DNA from: Paramacrobiotus metropolitanus
Taxonomy: Eukaryota > Tardigrada > Eutardigrada > Parachela > Macrobiotidae
Length of the DNA: 64,000 bases
NCBI RefSeq assembly: GCF_019649055.1
Contig: NW_026570290.1
Span: 496,001-560,000, forward strand
Direction: 5' to 3'
Translations under genes and position numbers: made by a program
In this document: piece after piece, positions 1 through 10,809 of the stretch
How the letters are laid out: each line of letters begins with the position of its first letter
Numbering within the stretch: the first letter of the stretch is position 1
The notes under the pieces: generated by a model
Told to the model about the DNA's origin: nothing
The model's database searches: none
The model's input: only the letters and a program-made list of their open reading frames with translations

Positions 1-950
1 AGCCGTTAATAACTTTTAATTTACTTTTCTTTTTTGTTTACCTTTTAATAACTTTTTTACGCTACACATTAATAAAATATTTAAACTTCTTAAGGTTAAT
101 ATTTTGAGCGGGAATCGCATCAACGATCGTCGATCCATCGGAATGGATATAAAATTCCAGTTAGCTTGTATGCATAGTTAAAATATAGGATGGCATGTGA
201 TTTCTAAATTAATGAATAACAAAATTTAATATGCAGAAAAACACGCCAGCGTAAAATTTCAAACACATTAATAGCGCTTATAAGCTGTGGCTCCAACGAG
301 TTGCCAGATTTTCAGCATTTTAGTCTTTATTGACGCTAACAAATCTATACTCGTACGTAAGTGTAAAACTACAATGTATCTACATGTGAATTACAGAGAA
401 CAGAATAAACTTTAGGTAATTTATGTGTTCGCGATTGCAAATTTTGATAAAGATAATAAGTATTACCTTATTTTGTTTTGTACTTGTCTGTTTGTTGATT
501 AAAAACCGCCTATTGCAAACTCACGTATTAATAGAAATATTTAACGTTGAGGTAAAACACATTATGAGTTATTTTTACGTGATAATTCGCGGTTTAAATG
601 CGCCGAACCATTGATAATTTGTGATGCAGTAGTAACGATATTACTGTAACAGAATACCTAATTTTACCATTTTACGAGATTGAAATAGAAAACAAATACA
701 AAATAATTGGAAATACCGCTGTTCTTCTAGGTAAAAGTGTAAAGACTACTAAATCATGAAACCTAACATGCCCCCGCGCGAATAAATATTAGCATGTGCT
801 AATAATACTTCGTTTTTATGCGTACTTGGAGTTTTCGAGATCCTTGCATAAGAACTTACGAATAAGCACCGTTAAAGACAAAATTATTGCTTTACCGGTT
901 TGATACGTACTAAAATTTTGAGAATTTATTAAAACTGGACGATGCTAAAA
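1..950. other. AT-rich spacer, nothing recognised
   Basis: No open frame here has coding character or a paralogue in the window. A 63-codon frame at 423-614 looks like chance. I see no repeat structure. Confidence 0.6.
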
Positions 951-952
951 TA

Positions 953-1390
953 CTGTGGTGCCAAGTAAATTCCGCACCATTTCGTAAAGTGTGATACGCT
1001 AGAGCTGTATATGGGGTTCAGCGTTCGCTGAACGCGCGGAACAGAGTCAGGCTGCCAGTAGTAAAGGGTCGAGCGTTGCTCACTCTTGAAAAATCGTTCC
1101 TGCTTCAAAACGGCTTTCTATCAAGACTTACAGACTTGAATTTAATCAAAAAAATATTTGTACAATTATTTATTTTTACAAAACATACGAACTGTATTAC
1201 GTATTATCTAGCTGCTGGTTTGAAATGCTTTGTCGTACCCGCACGTACTACTGAATGTGAATTGTTTCCATTGCTTGTTCAGGCAGTTCATAAGCCTGTA
1301 AAAAGTGAACCCACTGAACGCTAGAGCCCTCTATACAGCGCTTGTCTAGCATGCTGTACGAAAAAGTGCGGAATTTACTTGGCACCACAG
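953..1390. mobile_element. MITE-like element with long terminal inverted repeats and TA target duplication
   Basis: The left end (from 953, CTGTGGTGCCAAGTAAATTC) is the exact reverse complement of the right end (to 1390). The match is perfect for about 25 bp and continues imperfectly inward for about 60 bp. Both ends abut TA (951-952 and 1391-1392), the target duplication expected of Tc1/mariner-type insertions. The 438-bp body encodes no transposase; the 82-codon frame at 1076 is not transposase-like. It would therefore be non-autonomous. The superfamily is inferred only from TA plus inverted termini. Confidence 0.85.
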
Positions 1391-1392
1391 TA

Positions 1393-2487
1393 CGTAAATT
1401 CTTAGCGCGCTTGAAAACATTGGTATGGCGACGTTGATTTATTCATTTTATTGCGGTTTCAAACTACTAAAATAATAGGTAAATGATAAAAAGTAGGTAC
1501 AGATATATTATACGTAGGCCTTGAGTGTGTTCCTTGACTTTACCCAGGCCATGTCATAAAGTGGTAGCAATCGCATTGATACTCGTATTAATGTTATTCG
1601 TATTTGCTGCTTACTCGCAGATGATTTGATTACAACTGTACTGTACTCTGTACTTGTACATATGTAATTATGCCTCTTTTTGAATGGGTTTGCATACCAC
1701 AAAGTCTGTAATTATGCGGTATTTGACTTGCAATATTGCTGCATCGATACCGGAAGCTATCGGATAATCTGTCCCGAATTATAGACACTATTAACTTACT
1801 AACCAACAGTAGTAATTAACCGCACTTGTACGAGTATAACAAATCGGAAACCGTTAAAAGTACCCTCGGTAATCGCCTTATAGACATCGTTTTCTCGCTA
1901 ATTATGTTGTAAGCGTATATTCCACAATTAGCATTTTTTTATGACTCTAACTGGGCACAAGAGATCATTGTTCTTCGTCCAGGTCGTTCGTACCGACCCA
2001 CCGGATGTCTCCTATACAGTGGCAGGGTTTCTCCGAAAGCATTTATTTATAGGAATTGATCGCTAATTTGCCATACTGCTGCCGACATAAACAGGTTTTG
2101 TACTTTTGGGGTACTTTTAAAGATACATTAATAAACATTCCAAGAACCAAAGCAGCGGCTCCTCAAGGGGACCGCTTAAGCGATGACGTCATTATCTGTA
2201 TTAATGTATCCGTTTGTATTGCTTGCTGTTATCGCAGCAAAGACAGTACAACGATTTTAATAGGTACTTGTCGAACACTTATGCCAAATGTACGACAGAA
2301 TCCTGAATTCCCAGTACAGAACAGTGACGGTGGTTTCGGTATACAGCTTTAATGTACTTTTGAGAAGGCAGCTACTTGGAAGTATTTTTAATAACTATCA
2401 TGACATGTAATGCAAGAATGTCGTTAGAGTAGTGAGGCGTGAGGAAATGTACAAAAAGTTTCATAATAATATTAACAACCACTTCTT
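1393..2487. other. Spacer; its first part is duplicated at about 3.9-4.1 kb
   Basis: No gene seen. About 1640-1870 resembles 3880-4130: both carry a GATCGATACC/GCATCGATACC-type block, an ATTAATTAACC-type block and a GGAAACCGTTA block in the same order. This makes it the 3' flank shared by the two peptide genes. Confidence 0.5.
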
Positions 2488-3009
2488 TCATCCAAGATAC
2501 CAAGTGGTAGTTTTACTAGTGGACAGTCCACTCAGTAGCTTGGACGAGGAGGACGCCAGAGTCGGTGGTTTCAGTTTGAGTAAGCTCTTTATGTCCTCGT
2601 ACGACATGGCGGACAGATCATTGGCTGGCTTGTCCAAACCAAGAAAATTCCGGCCCTGCTGGTGCCACGTGCTTGAGCCGTCTGGTTCCCTAACAGCTTC
2701 AGGCACTACATGCAAAAGGCGTAAAACGTTGGCCTGACATGTGAGACCTCATTATTCCTGTACATTAGTAATGGGCTAAAAAAACCACATCCATATCACA
2801 CTCCAGCAACACCAAAGCGATGAAAAGCTACTTTAAGATATTGGTTTCTTAGTCAAAAGTTAGTAAATTGAGATCGTGCTAAAGGAAGAAGTTGAATAAT
2901 TACCTCGGCGCGCTCTGTTGACTCCACTCAAAAGGTCACAAACTCGTCCAGTGATTATTAGAAAAAAGAGGCATGCCGTAAAAGGAAACAACTGCATCAA
3001 CAAAGCCAT
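2488..3009 (-). CDS. Secreted peptide precursor P1, two exons, furin site, possible amidated end
   Basis: Exons at 2904-3009 and 2488-2705 (phase 1 intron of 198 bp, donor GGTAAT, acceptor GCATGTAG) give a 107-residue product. Residues 1-22 (MALLMQLFPFTACLFFLIIT then GR) form a signal peptide. A short segment with one Cys follows and ends in RARR, a furin consensus, exactly where the exons join. The remainder contains QGRNFLGL, a helical-looking stretch (LSAMSYEDIKSLLKLKPPTL), a Ser-rich stretch, and ends TTTWYLG-stop. A terminal Gly can be an amidation donor, so WYL-amide is possible. The start is chosen by the signal peptide and the matching start in P2. No known family is recognised. A secreted hormone or neuropeptide precursor is inferred; an antimicrobial or toxin-like peptide is an alternative. 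Confidence 0.75.
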
Positions 3010-3102
3010 GGTCAGTACATAAGCAAAGCACAGACTTACAATGTAACTCAGTGAATCTCGACTAGGTCGAATAGCGGTCAGTTTCGTACCGGCTTTTTGC
3101 CG

Positions 3103-3111
3103 CTTATATAG
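3103..3111 (-). promoter_or_regulatory. TATA box of P1
   Basis: Read on the minus strand it is CTATATAAG, about 95 bp upstream of the P1 ATG. The paralogue P2 has an equivalent box at the same distance. Confidence 0.65.
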
Positions 3112-3261
3112 AGTCTGGCGGTCTGCGATATTGTAGGGATTTACGGAGGTTGTACAACTGATTGTAAGGATTTACGGAGCTAACGTGCGGACACTTCCCC
3201 TTCTCGCTGACGTACATGTGTACTCGGACACCGATAAATGAATATTTTATGTGTCCGTTTG

Positions 3262-3285
3262 TAGATCTTCTGAGAAGGAAAGGGA
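3262..3285 (-). promoter_or_regulatory. Conserved upstream block of P1
   Basis: A block of 24 bases with the core CTGAGAAGGAAAGGGA differs at one position from the block at 5480-5503 upstream of P2, although the sequence around both has diverged much more. It lies about 150 bp upstream of the TATA box, so a shared control element is plausible. Confidence 0.4.
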
Positions 3286-3289
3286 GGCC

Positions 3290-4716
3290 CATAAATGCAG
3301 TGGGATAAATAGCGTCCATAAAAGCGTAATGATGGTGCGCGTGGCCATTTTAAGTATCAGTAGGTCACTGGGAGCTACAATTACGGGACATTGGGGATGA
3401 CCTTGCATTTATGTGCTAGTCGAACCGATTAAATACCGTCTATCGCAGTAACGAGAAAAAGTTACGGCCCGGAGAGAAAAGGTGAGCGGGTGACGCTCTC
3501 ATAATTTTAATTACATTTCGCACGAATATCCACAACGCTTTACGAGGTTCAAGGGTTGCAAAGTATAAGGAGAATTATACAGTTCATACACGTCTCTCCA
3601 GAATGCAGTGTAATTTTGTTTATGTACCTACGTGGTATCCTCCGGTAATTACAAAGTATTAAAGTAGAAATATTGTACCTAAAACGCCAACGTCGTATTG
3701 CATTTCTTTACGATGTAGATTAAGGCGCCATGCGCTGTCTGTATTTCAACCGCCAATTTGGAAGTATAACCCTTTTGTCCACAATGCAACCGCCCGACGC
3801 TGAGGTGCTAATTGCTGCTAATTTGAACGAAAAACTAATGCTGCATGCGGCTACTTACGATAATTTCATCGAATTAGCTGACATTTTGTTTAGTCATGGG
3901 CTTTCTATGCCTTTTTTTCCCGATTGGGCTCGTATATACGTATACTGCAAAGTATCTGTAATCTGATTAAGTATTAAAGATTACGTTGTGCCACATTGCC
4001 CGATCGATACCAGAAGCAACGGATGTTTTGTCGCGAATCACTGGAAGAATGTTAATCTTCAATATTAATTAACCACATGCTTACATAGCAATGCGAGAAC
4101 GTAGTTTAGCAAAAGGAAACCGTTAGTAGCACGGACCAACCATTTACTACAGGGTACAGATATCTTTTTTCATATAAAGTTAGATGTAGACACCCTTTTC
4201 ATGCATCACGCTGTATAGTGTATACGTGTATTCTGCAATTATGATCGATGTCATACGAGCGCGGGTGATACTATTTTTCTAACAAAGCATTGTTCTGCGC
4301 CTTGATAATTCTAATCGCGGCTTGCGTGTTCCCGTTTTTGCGAAAACAGTTATTTAAGGTAACCAATAATTTAATTCACGAAGTTACACAAAATGTGCGC
4401 AAAGCTTCCAGTTATGTAAATCTCAGAATGTTCTTAGCACCAGACGAATCCTGGATTTGATTTCGCTGAGAGCGGCACCGAGTAACAGTTATTTAAATCT
4501 AATCTAAAGTTAGAACGCCGCTTACAGTAGCTTCAGTTATGGTTGAGGCACAGTGAAGTTAACTATGTAATAACATCATTATAAAATTGCTAAGACTAAT
4601 GTTCTGCACGTATGTACAAAACTGACGTAATAATCCTTTGGTCTGGTAACCTCGTGATTTTTGGTAAACCGGATGGACGAATGTAATAAAGAGTAAGATA
4701 TCAGCCAACGCTTCAT
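3290..4716. other. Spacer between P1 and P2
   Basis: It holds the outer parts of the duplicated unit and no convincing open frame. The 78-codon frame at 3730-3966 is not conserved in the other copy of the duplication, which argues against it being a gene. Confidence 0.5.
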
Positions 4717-5232
4717 TCATCCAAGATACCAAGTAGTGGACTTGCTAGGCGACGGCGACAACCCACTTAATAGTTTTGATGAGGAGGACGCCAGGGTCTG
4801 TGGTTTCAGCTTGAGTAGACTCTTTAGGTCCTCGTAGGACATGGCGGACAAATCGTTAAGTGGTTTGGCCAGACCCAGAAAATTCCGGCCGGGATTATAT
4901 CGAGGCCTCGCGCTCTCCATGTCCTTGTTAAACTCAGACAGATCTAAATTTAAAAGGCACCTTTGTTTGATACAACACATGACTTTGTTTCGCTCGCGGT
5001 TACAAGCTTCATATCTATTCTAGACAACACCAGCTACTCGTAGGCAAAAGCGACGAAGAAATGTGCAAGTGAAGTAAACGATGTCTATCATGTTATGCAA
5101 ATGTACCAACAAGCAAAACTGTGCTTAATTACCTCTGCGTAATCTGTAGACTCCACTCAAAAATTCACACTGCCTTCCCGTGATTATCAGGAAGAAAAGG
5201 CATGCGGTCAGTAAGTGCATTAATTGAACCAT
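4717..5232 (-). CDS. Secreted peptide precursor P2, tandem paralogue of P1
   Basis: Exons at 5133-5232 and 4717-4943 (phase 1 intron of 189 bp) give 108 residues. The signal peptide MVQLMHLLTACLFFLIIT resembles that of P1. The pro-segment ends in RLRR (furin consensus) at the exon junction. The body shares PGRNFLGLAKP, LNDLSAMSYEDLKSLLKLKP, ASSSSKLLSGL and the end STTWYLG with P1. The segment just after the furin site is unrelated between the two (DLSEFNKDMESARPRYN against VPEAVREPDGSSTWHQ), while everything from GRNFLGL onward is close to identical. That pattern fits selection on the C-terminal part. Function unknown; a secreted signalling peptide is inferred. Confidence 0.75.
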
Positions 5233-5319
5233 GGTTAGCAAAGAAAACGGAACAGTCTTCTGCAGCGTAGATCACTGAGCGCTAACATCAAGTGCGGTTG
5301 AGCATGTACCATCGTTCAC

Positions 5320-5332
5320 CTTTATATATAAG
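5320..5332 (-). promoter_or_regulatory. TATA box of P2
   Basis: CTTATATATAAAG on the minus strand, about 88 bp upstream of the P2 ATG, matching the box of P1. Confidence 0.65.
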
Positions 5333-5479
5333 TCTGCAAAATTTAATGCTGCATGACACTAGCTCAGGACTTGTTTGAGAAAGCTGAAATTGGCGTCCAG
5401 ACATTTCCCTGATCGCTTACGCACATGATTGTATACTTGGACACCGAGTAAATACTTTATGTACGACGTATCCCTTTTC

Positions 5480-5503
5480 TAGATCTCCTGAGAAGGAAAG
5501 GGA
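5480..5503 (-). promoter_or_regulatory. Conserved upstream block of P2
   Basis: Core CTGAGAAGGAAAGGGA, shared with 3262-3285 in the same position relative to the gene. Confidence 0.4.
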
Positions 5504-5885
5504 AAAGCGAAAGGGGGAAAGCGTAGGATAAGATTGAAGGTTTCCATTAAAGCGCAATCAGGTGCGCGGGGCCCTATTCTCAGCAGCTAATGTCATTTCA
5601 GGAAGCATGGGTCGCTGAAATTGGCACGACATTTATGTGCCAACCGAACCGCACCAAATGTCGTCTGTCGCAGTATGAAGGAGAATATGGAAAAAGGTTA
5701 CCTTCCAAAGAAGAATTAAGGAGTATGTGTTCATGGTTGTTTTTGACTTCACGCTTGCAGTGTATAGCATCAGAATCAAGCGGTAGCAAACATAATAATT
5801 ATGTGCAAATTAGAAACATCTCTGCCATAGTCGTAAAAACCAAAAACCTCCGTATTTGATTTATAAGATTCAGAACTTGTTCTGT

Positions 5886-6660
5886 GGTGTAGTTTGCACC
5901 GAGGCATTACGAAAGCTACAGGCATAAAATCGACTGCGACGGTGTCAGGATAGTGGAGACGATGTACTGTGTCGCCCGTAGACTTACATTCAACTTTGAA
6001 ATTCTAGAATTCCTTGTACCTTTGTTTATAAGTCTCCAGGAACACCTCAAAAGAAAGAGAATAATTCGTTGTTTCTTCTGATACTAAGTTAGCGCGGATC
6101 CGATGCAAATTAGATGCGATATGAGTGTTTTTATTTAACATGGAAGTCTATGGAAGAAGCCTGCACTTGTGGCTATGCTTGTGGTGCCGATTTACTGTGG
6201 ACGGCTGCAGTCTTCCGACTAAGTTGCTGACTATCTGTCACTATCAGTATGTGAACACTTTCTGAAATACGAGTCCAGAAATTTATGTTTTCACTTGACT
6301 TTGTTTCCTGGACTTTAATCATTAAGAAAACGGCCATGGTTGCAGCTTAACCACTCTTTGAAGACACACCAGTACCTTGGCTCTTGGATCCACCATGTGC
6401 GAGGCCAAACTGCTTTTAACTCAACTTTTACCGCTAGAATTTTCGGGGACAGTGACGAAACATCATGTTTTTCAGTTTTAAACAAAAAAAACCCATTTAG
6501 ACGCAAGGAAATTTCGTTCTGCTGGAACGCAAAGAGCGCGCAAGCCTATGGAGTTCGCAAGATCGGTCTCCTCCACCGTGACGTCATCGTACAGGCTGCC
6601 AGTTCGATTTTATGCCTTAGAGCTTTCGTAATGCCTCGTTTGCACTTAACACATAAACCA
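5886..6660. repeat. Diverged inverted-repeat element
   Basis: A left arm of about 85 bp beginning near 5886 (GAGGCATTACGAAAGCT) matches, inverted and with small gaps, the segment 6560-6650 (AGCTTTCGTAATGCCTC). The arms lie about 600 bp apart. No transposase is seen, so an old non-autonomous DNA element is likely. The ends and any target duplication are unclear. Confidence 0.5.
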
Positions 6661-8081
6661 CCTTATTCATTTTCTTTAGGGATGTGACTGCAATTAAAGA
6701 AGTACGAGTACACATTTGTCTGCTCATCCGCGTTAGAGTTTGACATTCTTTAAACGGTTGTTTACCTGCTATAGCAGGCGCATGTCCTCTAAGTTTGATA
6801 CCGCGCTCAACGGCGATCGAACAATACTTAAAAATTGATCAAAGGATAACCGCAAGATTGTATCATTATTTTGTTGTTTCATGTGGTGTGTATTTCACGA
6901 TACTTTCTGTGCTCTACGCCGCCAGAACTGCGGTACAAATTGGTATTATGCTGTACCCAAGCAAAATTTAATGAAACGAGACAGCATAATTTTAAAAAGA
7001 CGTAAAATTCACGTTCCACGCACATAAAAGTCAGGAAAACTTTTATCGTATCGTCATTTCTTGTTGTCAGCGTAGACATAATTATGTCTTAGTTGTATGA
7101 TAAAGTTGTTCATACAAAAACTGTGATATTACGAAGTATATGTATGCGCATAATTATGTAGATTATCGAACCGCTCCTTGCCACTATGCTGAAACTCCAC
7201 GGTTTTCCAGCAAATCGGCTTGCATGTGGCACGACCGCAGTGTCAAATCGTCCTACTTACAAAACTAGTATCGTTCTTGCAGTACGAAAGGGTGCTGCAT
7301 GCGGTAGGTATTGGCGCAGTCGTTGGGATTTTCATCACTGTGTGGATCCGCAACGGGTTTGTGGATATTAGGCTTTTGTTTCCGTTAGGCTGCAGTATAT
7401 CGATCATTGAGGTCCGCAGGTTTGGTGCTCACGTAACTGAATATAATAATAATTAACAATAACGTACCATTAAAAGAGACTGAATTAAAGTCATAACAAA
7501 ATTACTGACACTATAATATTTCATTTCACGAACGCGATGTAATTCTTAGTATATGGCTCGTAAAACATTTAATATGGCTGACGGGAATCATTTACCTAGT
7601 TGCAATCAAAAACCCGTTTGTATTATTCTCAACTTTATGCACAAGTGCAAGGTTAATTTTCCCGCATTTTTTTATACAAAGTCACAACCCATCACGGGAC
7701 GTGGGTTGTTTTTTCGTTGCTAGGTTACACAGTACACTCGTAAACCCTCACGTAAAACTTTATTCTGATTTTTTTTCCATTAGCGGTCGAATCAACATTT
7801 TACCAGTTAAAATGTTACGTATCCTGTTTGTCAATGGAAGAGCTGAGTCTTTGTTCAATAAGTATCGGCACGTAACGGCACGCATCGGCACTGTGAGAAC
7901 GTCAACGATATTAGTAGCATTTTTGGTACTTCCGTATAAGTGCCACTTGCGATCGTAGACTGTTTCATTATGTGCTACGGCATGTCAAGCTTATCAACCC
8001 GACCGATTGAGTTTAGCGCTTCCGGTACTACAATGGGTAGCCTACCTAACCGTTGGTATTAATCAGCCGGGCCCGAAATGC
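6661..8081. other. Spacer, no gene seen
   Basis: Only short frames without paralogues or domain-like composition. No repeat structure noticed. Confidence 0.5.
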
Positions 8082-8090
8082 TGCCAATAA

Positions 8091-9441
8091 GGCCTGCGCT
8101 GAAAGTCTGAATCTGATTCTGAATGCTAAAAGTCTGAGTCTGAATACTAAAAGTCTGATTCTGATTCCTGGAACTCTGAATCTGAATACCAAACTCTGAA
8201 TCTGAATATTAAGTCTGGCAGGTGACGACCCGAGTCTCTCATCAAAATTATAACGCAGTTGTGTTAACACAATAATTAATAGATCGTATAGATAACAGTT
8301 ATATATACGAGTAATTATAGATTAGTATTAGGCTGTGGGAACTGCTCGTAAAAAACAACACGGGGCGCTCTACAGGGCCTTACGAATACGTTTGTGCGGT
8401 CAAAAAATATTGTTCTGTGTCCATTGTAGGATGAGATAGCAGGCAATTTTTCTGAATTAACCGAACGAGCCTGTGCCAACGTAATATACTCGCATCATGA
8501 GCTTGCATAATTTGCCTTCTTTAATAATTTACCAGTTAGTGGTTTAACTTAAAGTTAATCACATGCAGTTGATGGACGATTGAATGAATTTTCAGTCTTT
8601 TCCGCACACTCATTTGGTGGTTTAACTTGTGATGGCTACCGTACGTTAACACCTGCGATAAAGTGCAGTAATTACAAACTTCTGTCAAACCTAGTACTCT
8701 GTATATCCAGATTTGGTATAAACTGATCAGTTCAGACCAGCTTTACTGGATTACTAATTTTATTTTACCAGTTATTTTTTGGATAGCCGGCAAAGCTAAC
8801 TAATCAAACGGCAAAATTAGAAACATCGATTAACATAATGTAAGAAAGATGCAGCTAGGAAATAACTGATACAAGTTGTTTCAAAAGGAAGGCAAATTAT
8901 GTAAGCTCAGAACGTAGCACCATATAACTACGTTTGCAGCTGGATTAAGTCGGAAATGGAAAATATAATTACTGCATACGTGTGTTCCCCTTACTCTATG
9001 TACAGTATGCAACATAACAGGACATTTACATGGGCATATATTACGCTGGCAAAGGCTCGTTCGGTACATTCAGAGGAATTACCTGCTATCTCATCCTACA
9101 CTGGACGCAGAACAATATTTTTTTACCGCACAAACGTACTTATTCGCAACGTCCCTGTAGAGCGCCCCGTGTTGTTTTTTACGAGCAGTTCCCACCGCCT
9201 AATACTAATCTATAATTACTCGTATATATAATTCTGTTATCTATCCGAGCTATTAATTATTGTGTTAACACAACTGCGTTATAATTTTGATGAGAGACTC
9301 GGGTCGTCACCTGCCAGACTTAATATTCAGATTCAGAGTTTGGTATTCAGATTCAGAGTTCCAGGAATCAGAATCAGACTTTTAGTATTCAGACTCAGAC
9401 TTTTAGCATTCAGAATCAGATTCAGACTTTTAGCGCAGGCC
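8091..9441. mobile_element. Foldback-type transposon with long, internally repetitive inverted arms
   Basis: The arms run inward from GGCCTGCGCT at 8091 and AGCGCAGGCC at 9441. They are nearly identical over about 350 bp, with weaker matching beyond, up to about 430 bp; the right arm has an extra block of about 130 bp. The outer 130 bp of each arm is a degenerate satellite of CAGATTCAGA/CTTTTAG units. The element is flanked by perfect 9-bp direct repeats, TGCCAATAA at 8082-8090 and 9442-9450. Long arms with terminal subrepeats and 9-bp duplications are the known hallmarks of Drosophila FB-like and some MULE-derived foldback elements. No transposase is encoded. The near-identical arms suggest a young insertion. 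Confidence 0.9.
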
Positions 9442-9450
9442 TGCCAATAA

Positions 9451-9938
9451 TACTAAGCAAGAAAATATCGTTACATCTTATTTTACTTCTACACATGCTT
9501 GAGAAAAAATGACCATGTATGGTACAGCGCTTTAAAATAGTGCCTCATTCTTTTAAACCGACCGAAATTGGTAATTGAGTTTTAGAACGTACAGCAATTA
9601 AGGTGCTGTGTAACGTACAGGTGCCAAAAGCAGTAATCTGTACTTCTACAGTGCAAGTTTTCAAACTCTTTTTTGTGATCAATCTGCAAATCGCTATTTG
9701 ATTTCTTTTTTGGGTTTTACATTTCACAAATTTTGGGGGTCAGTCCGGAACTCAAACATTTAAACAAACAAAAAATAACGTAGCCAACACAAAGCAGCCA
9801 AACTCAAAATTCCGAAAGAAGTAACTCACAAATAAAAATTGTTGCCGTCAGTGCTCATTTAATACCTGTCCAGCAAGTATTAGTAACAAGGAAAAGCAAA
9901 GAAAACACTCTGGTTAAAAATCTATTCTTGACATTAGA
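9451..9938. other. Spacer downstream of the glycine-rich gene G1
   Basis: AT-rich, no gene or repeat seen. It should contain the 3' UTR of G1, which is on the minus strand. Confidence 0.5.
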
Positions 9939-10639
9939 TTACTTGCGTCCCCATCCTGTAGCTGCCTGCATAGGAGCCGCGGCAATCATGGGAGATGCCG
10001 CGCCCCAACCGTTGGCGCCCTGCAGTCCACCCAGGCCGCCCATCATGCCCATGCCGGGGAATCCGCCCATGCCCATCCCGCCCAATCCACCGTAGCCCAT
10101 ACCGCCCAGTCCACCCATTCCACCCAAACCACCCATGCCGCCGAATCCTCCCAAACCGCCAATGCCACCCAATCCGCCGCCGAAGCCGCCCAATCCACCC
10201 ATACCGCCAAATCCGCCTAGTCCACCAAGTCCGCCGAAGAGCTGGGCGGAGGCAGCGGCAACGCAGGCCAAGAAGACAAGGACCTATACGAAACAGTTCT
10301 GTAAGAACAGGGGCCACAGAAAACTGTACAAAACAGCGAAATAAATCCTGCGCTCAATAAAACAAAACTTGGACGTAGGTTAATTTTAAATAATTGAACC
10401 ATTAATATATATATTTGAATGTACTCAAAAATTATGTGAATTAGCCATTAAGTTTTTGACTTGTGACAGAGATCCAATTGGCATAATGTACGTAAGCATT
10501 AAGTTTAAAGAAAAGCATCTGCGCTGACTGTGCATAACTTATTGTTCAAAAGTGTAGCGCAAACACGTAGATCACGCCACCAGAGCGATACTTTGAGAGA
10601 TATAACAAAAATTTGATAACTTACGATGAATTTCTGCAT
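9939..10639 (-). CDS. Secreted glycine-rich protein G1 (GGLGG/GGMGG type)
   Basis: A 15-bp first coding exon (10625-10639, MQKFI, donor GTAAGT) joins in phase 0 to exon 2 at 9939-10283 (acceptor TATAG), giving 119 residues. MQKFIVLVFLACVAAASA is a signal peptide and the mature chain starts QLFGG. About 70 residues of GGLGG, GGFGG and GGMGG units follow, then a tail with GANGWG, a short Ala/Pro/Met spacer (SPMIAAAPMQAA) and TGWGRK. Low-complexity Gly-rich secreted chains occur in cuticle, eggshell and adhesive materials, so a structural extracellular role is inferred. The divergently oriented G2 has the same microexon, signal peptide and GWG module. The longest frame begins within exon 2 at a TTG, so the ATG comes only from the microexon. 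Confidence 0.8.
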
Positions 10640-10795
10640 GTTGCAGTGCTGAACGAAGATCAGAGGAACTGGCAAGAAAATTAAACTTAAGTGAATAGTA
10701 CTGAAAACTGACGATGCAGTGATGCTGCCTACTGCAGAGCAAAAGGATACAGCGTTAAAAAGGCTGACTGGATATCACTTTCGATTTTACATGTG

Positions 10796-10807
10796 CTTTA
10801 TATAAGG
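10796..10807 (-). promoter_or_regulatory. TATA box of G1
   Basis: Reads CCTTATATAAAG on the minus strand, about 157 bp upstream of the G1 ATG. G2 has its TATA box about 157-166 bp upstream of its ATG. Confidence 0.6.
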
Positions 10808-10809
10808 AA

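Larger units (their letters stand above)
1640..5600. repeat. Tandem duplication carrying the two peptide genes (unit about 2.2 kb)
   Basis: Two units, roughly 1640-3560 and 3880-5600, share in order a downstream block, exon 2, intron, exon 1, TATA box, a purine-rich upstream block and the motif ACACCGA followed by TAAAT. Coding parts are most similar and flanks are more diverged. Boundaries are approximate because they were read by eye. Confidence 0.7.

Noticed and set aside
8046-9450. Twin frames at 8046-8270 and 9262-9450 with the same 50-odd residues
   Set aside because: They are the two inverted arms of the Foldback element read through its satellite part, not duplicated genes.
9934-10360. 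Long overlapping frames on both strands over the glycine-rich gene G1
   Set aside because: They are Arg/Pro-rich shadows of the GGLGG-coding repeat. Only the frame with signal peptide and splice-joined ATG makes a sensible protein.
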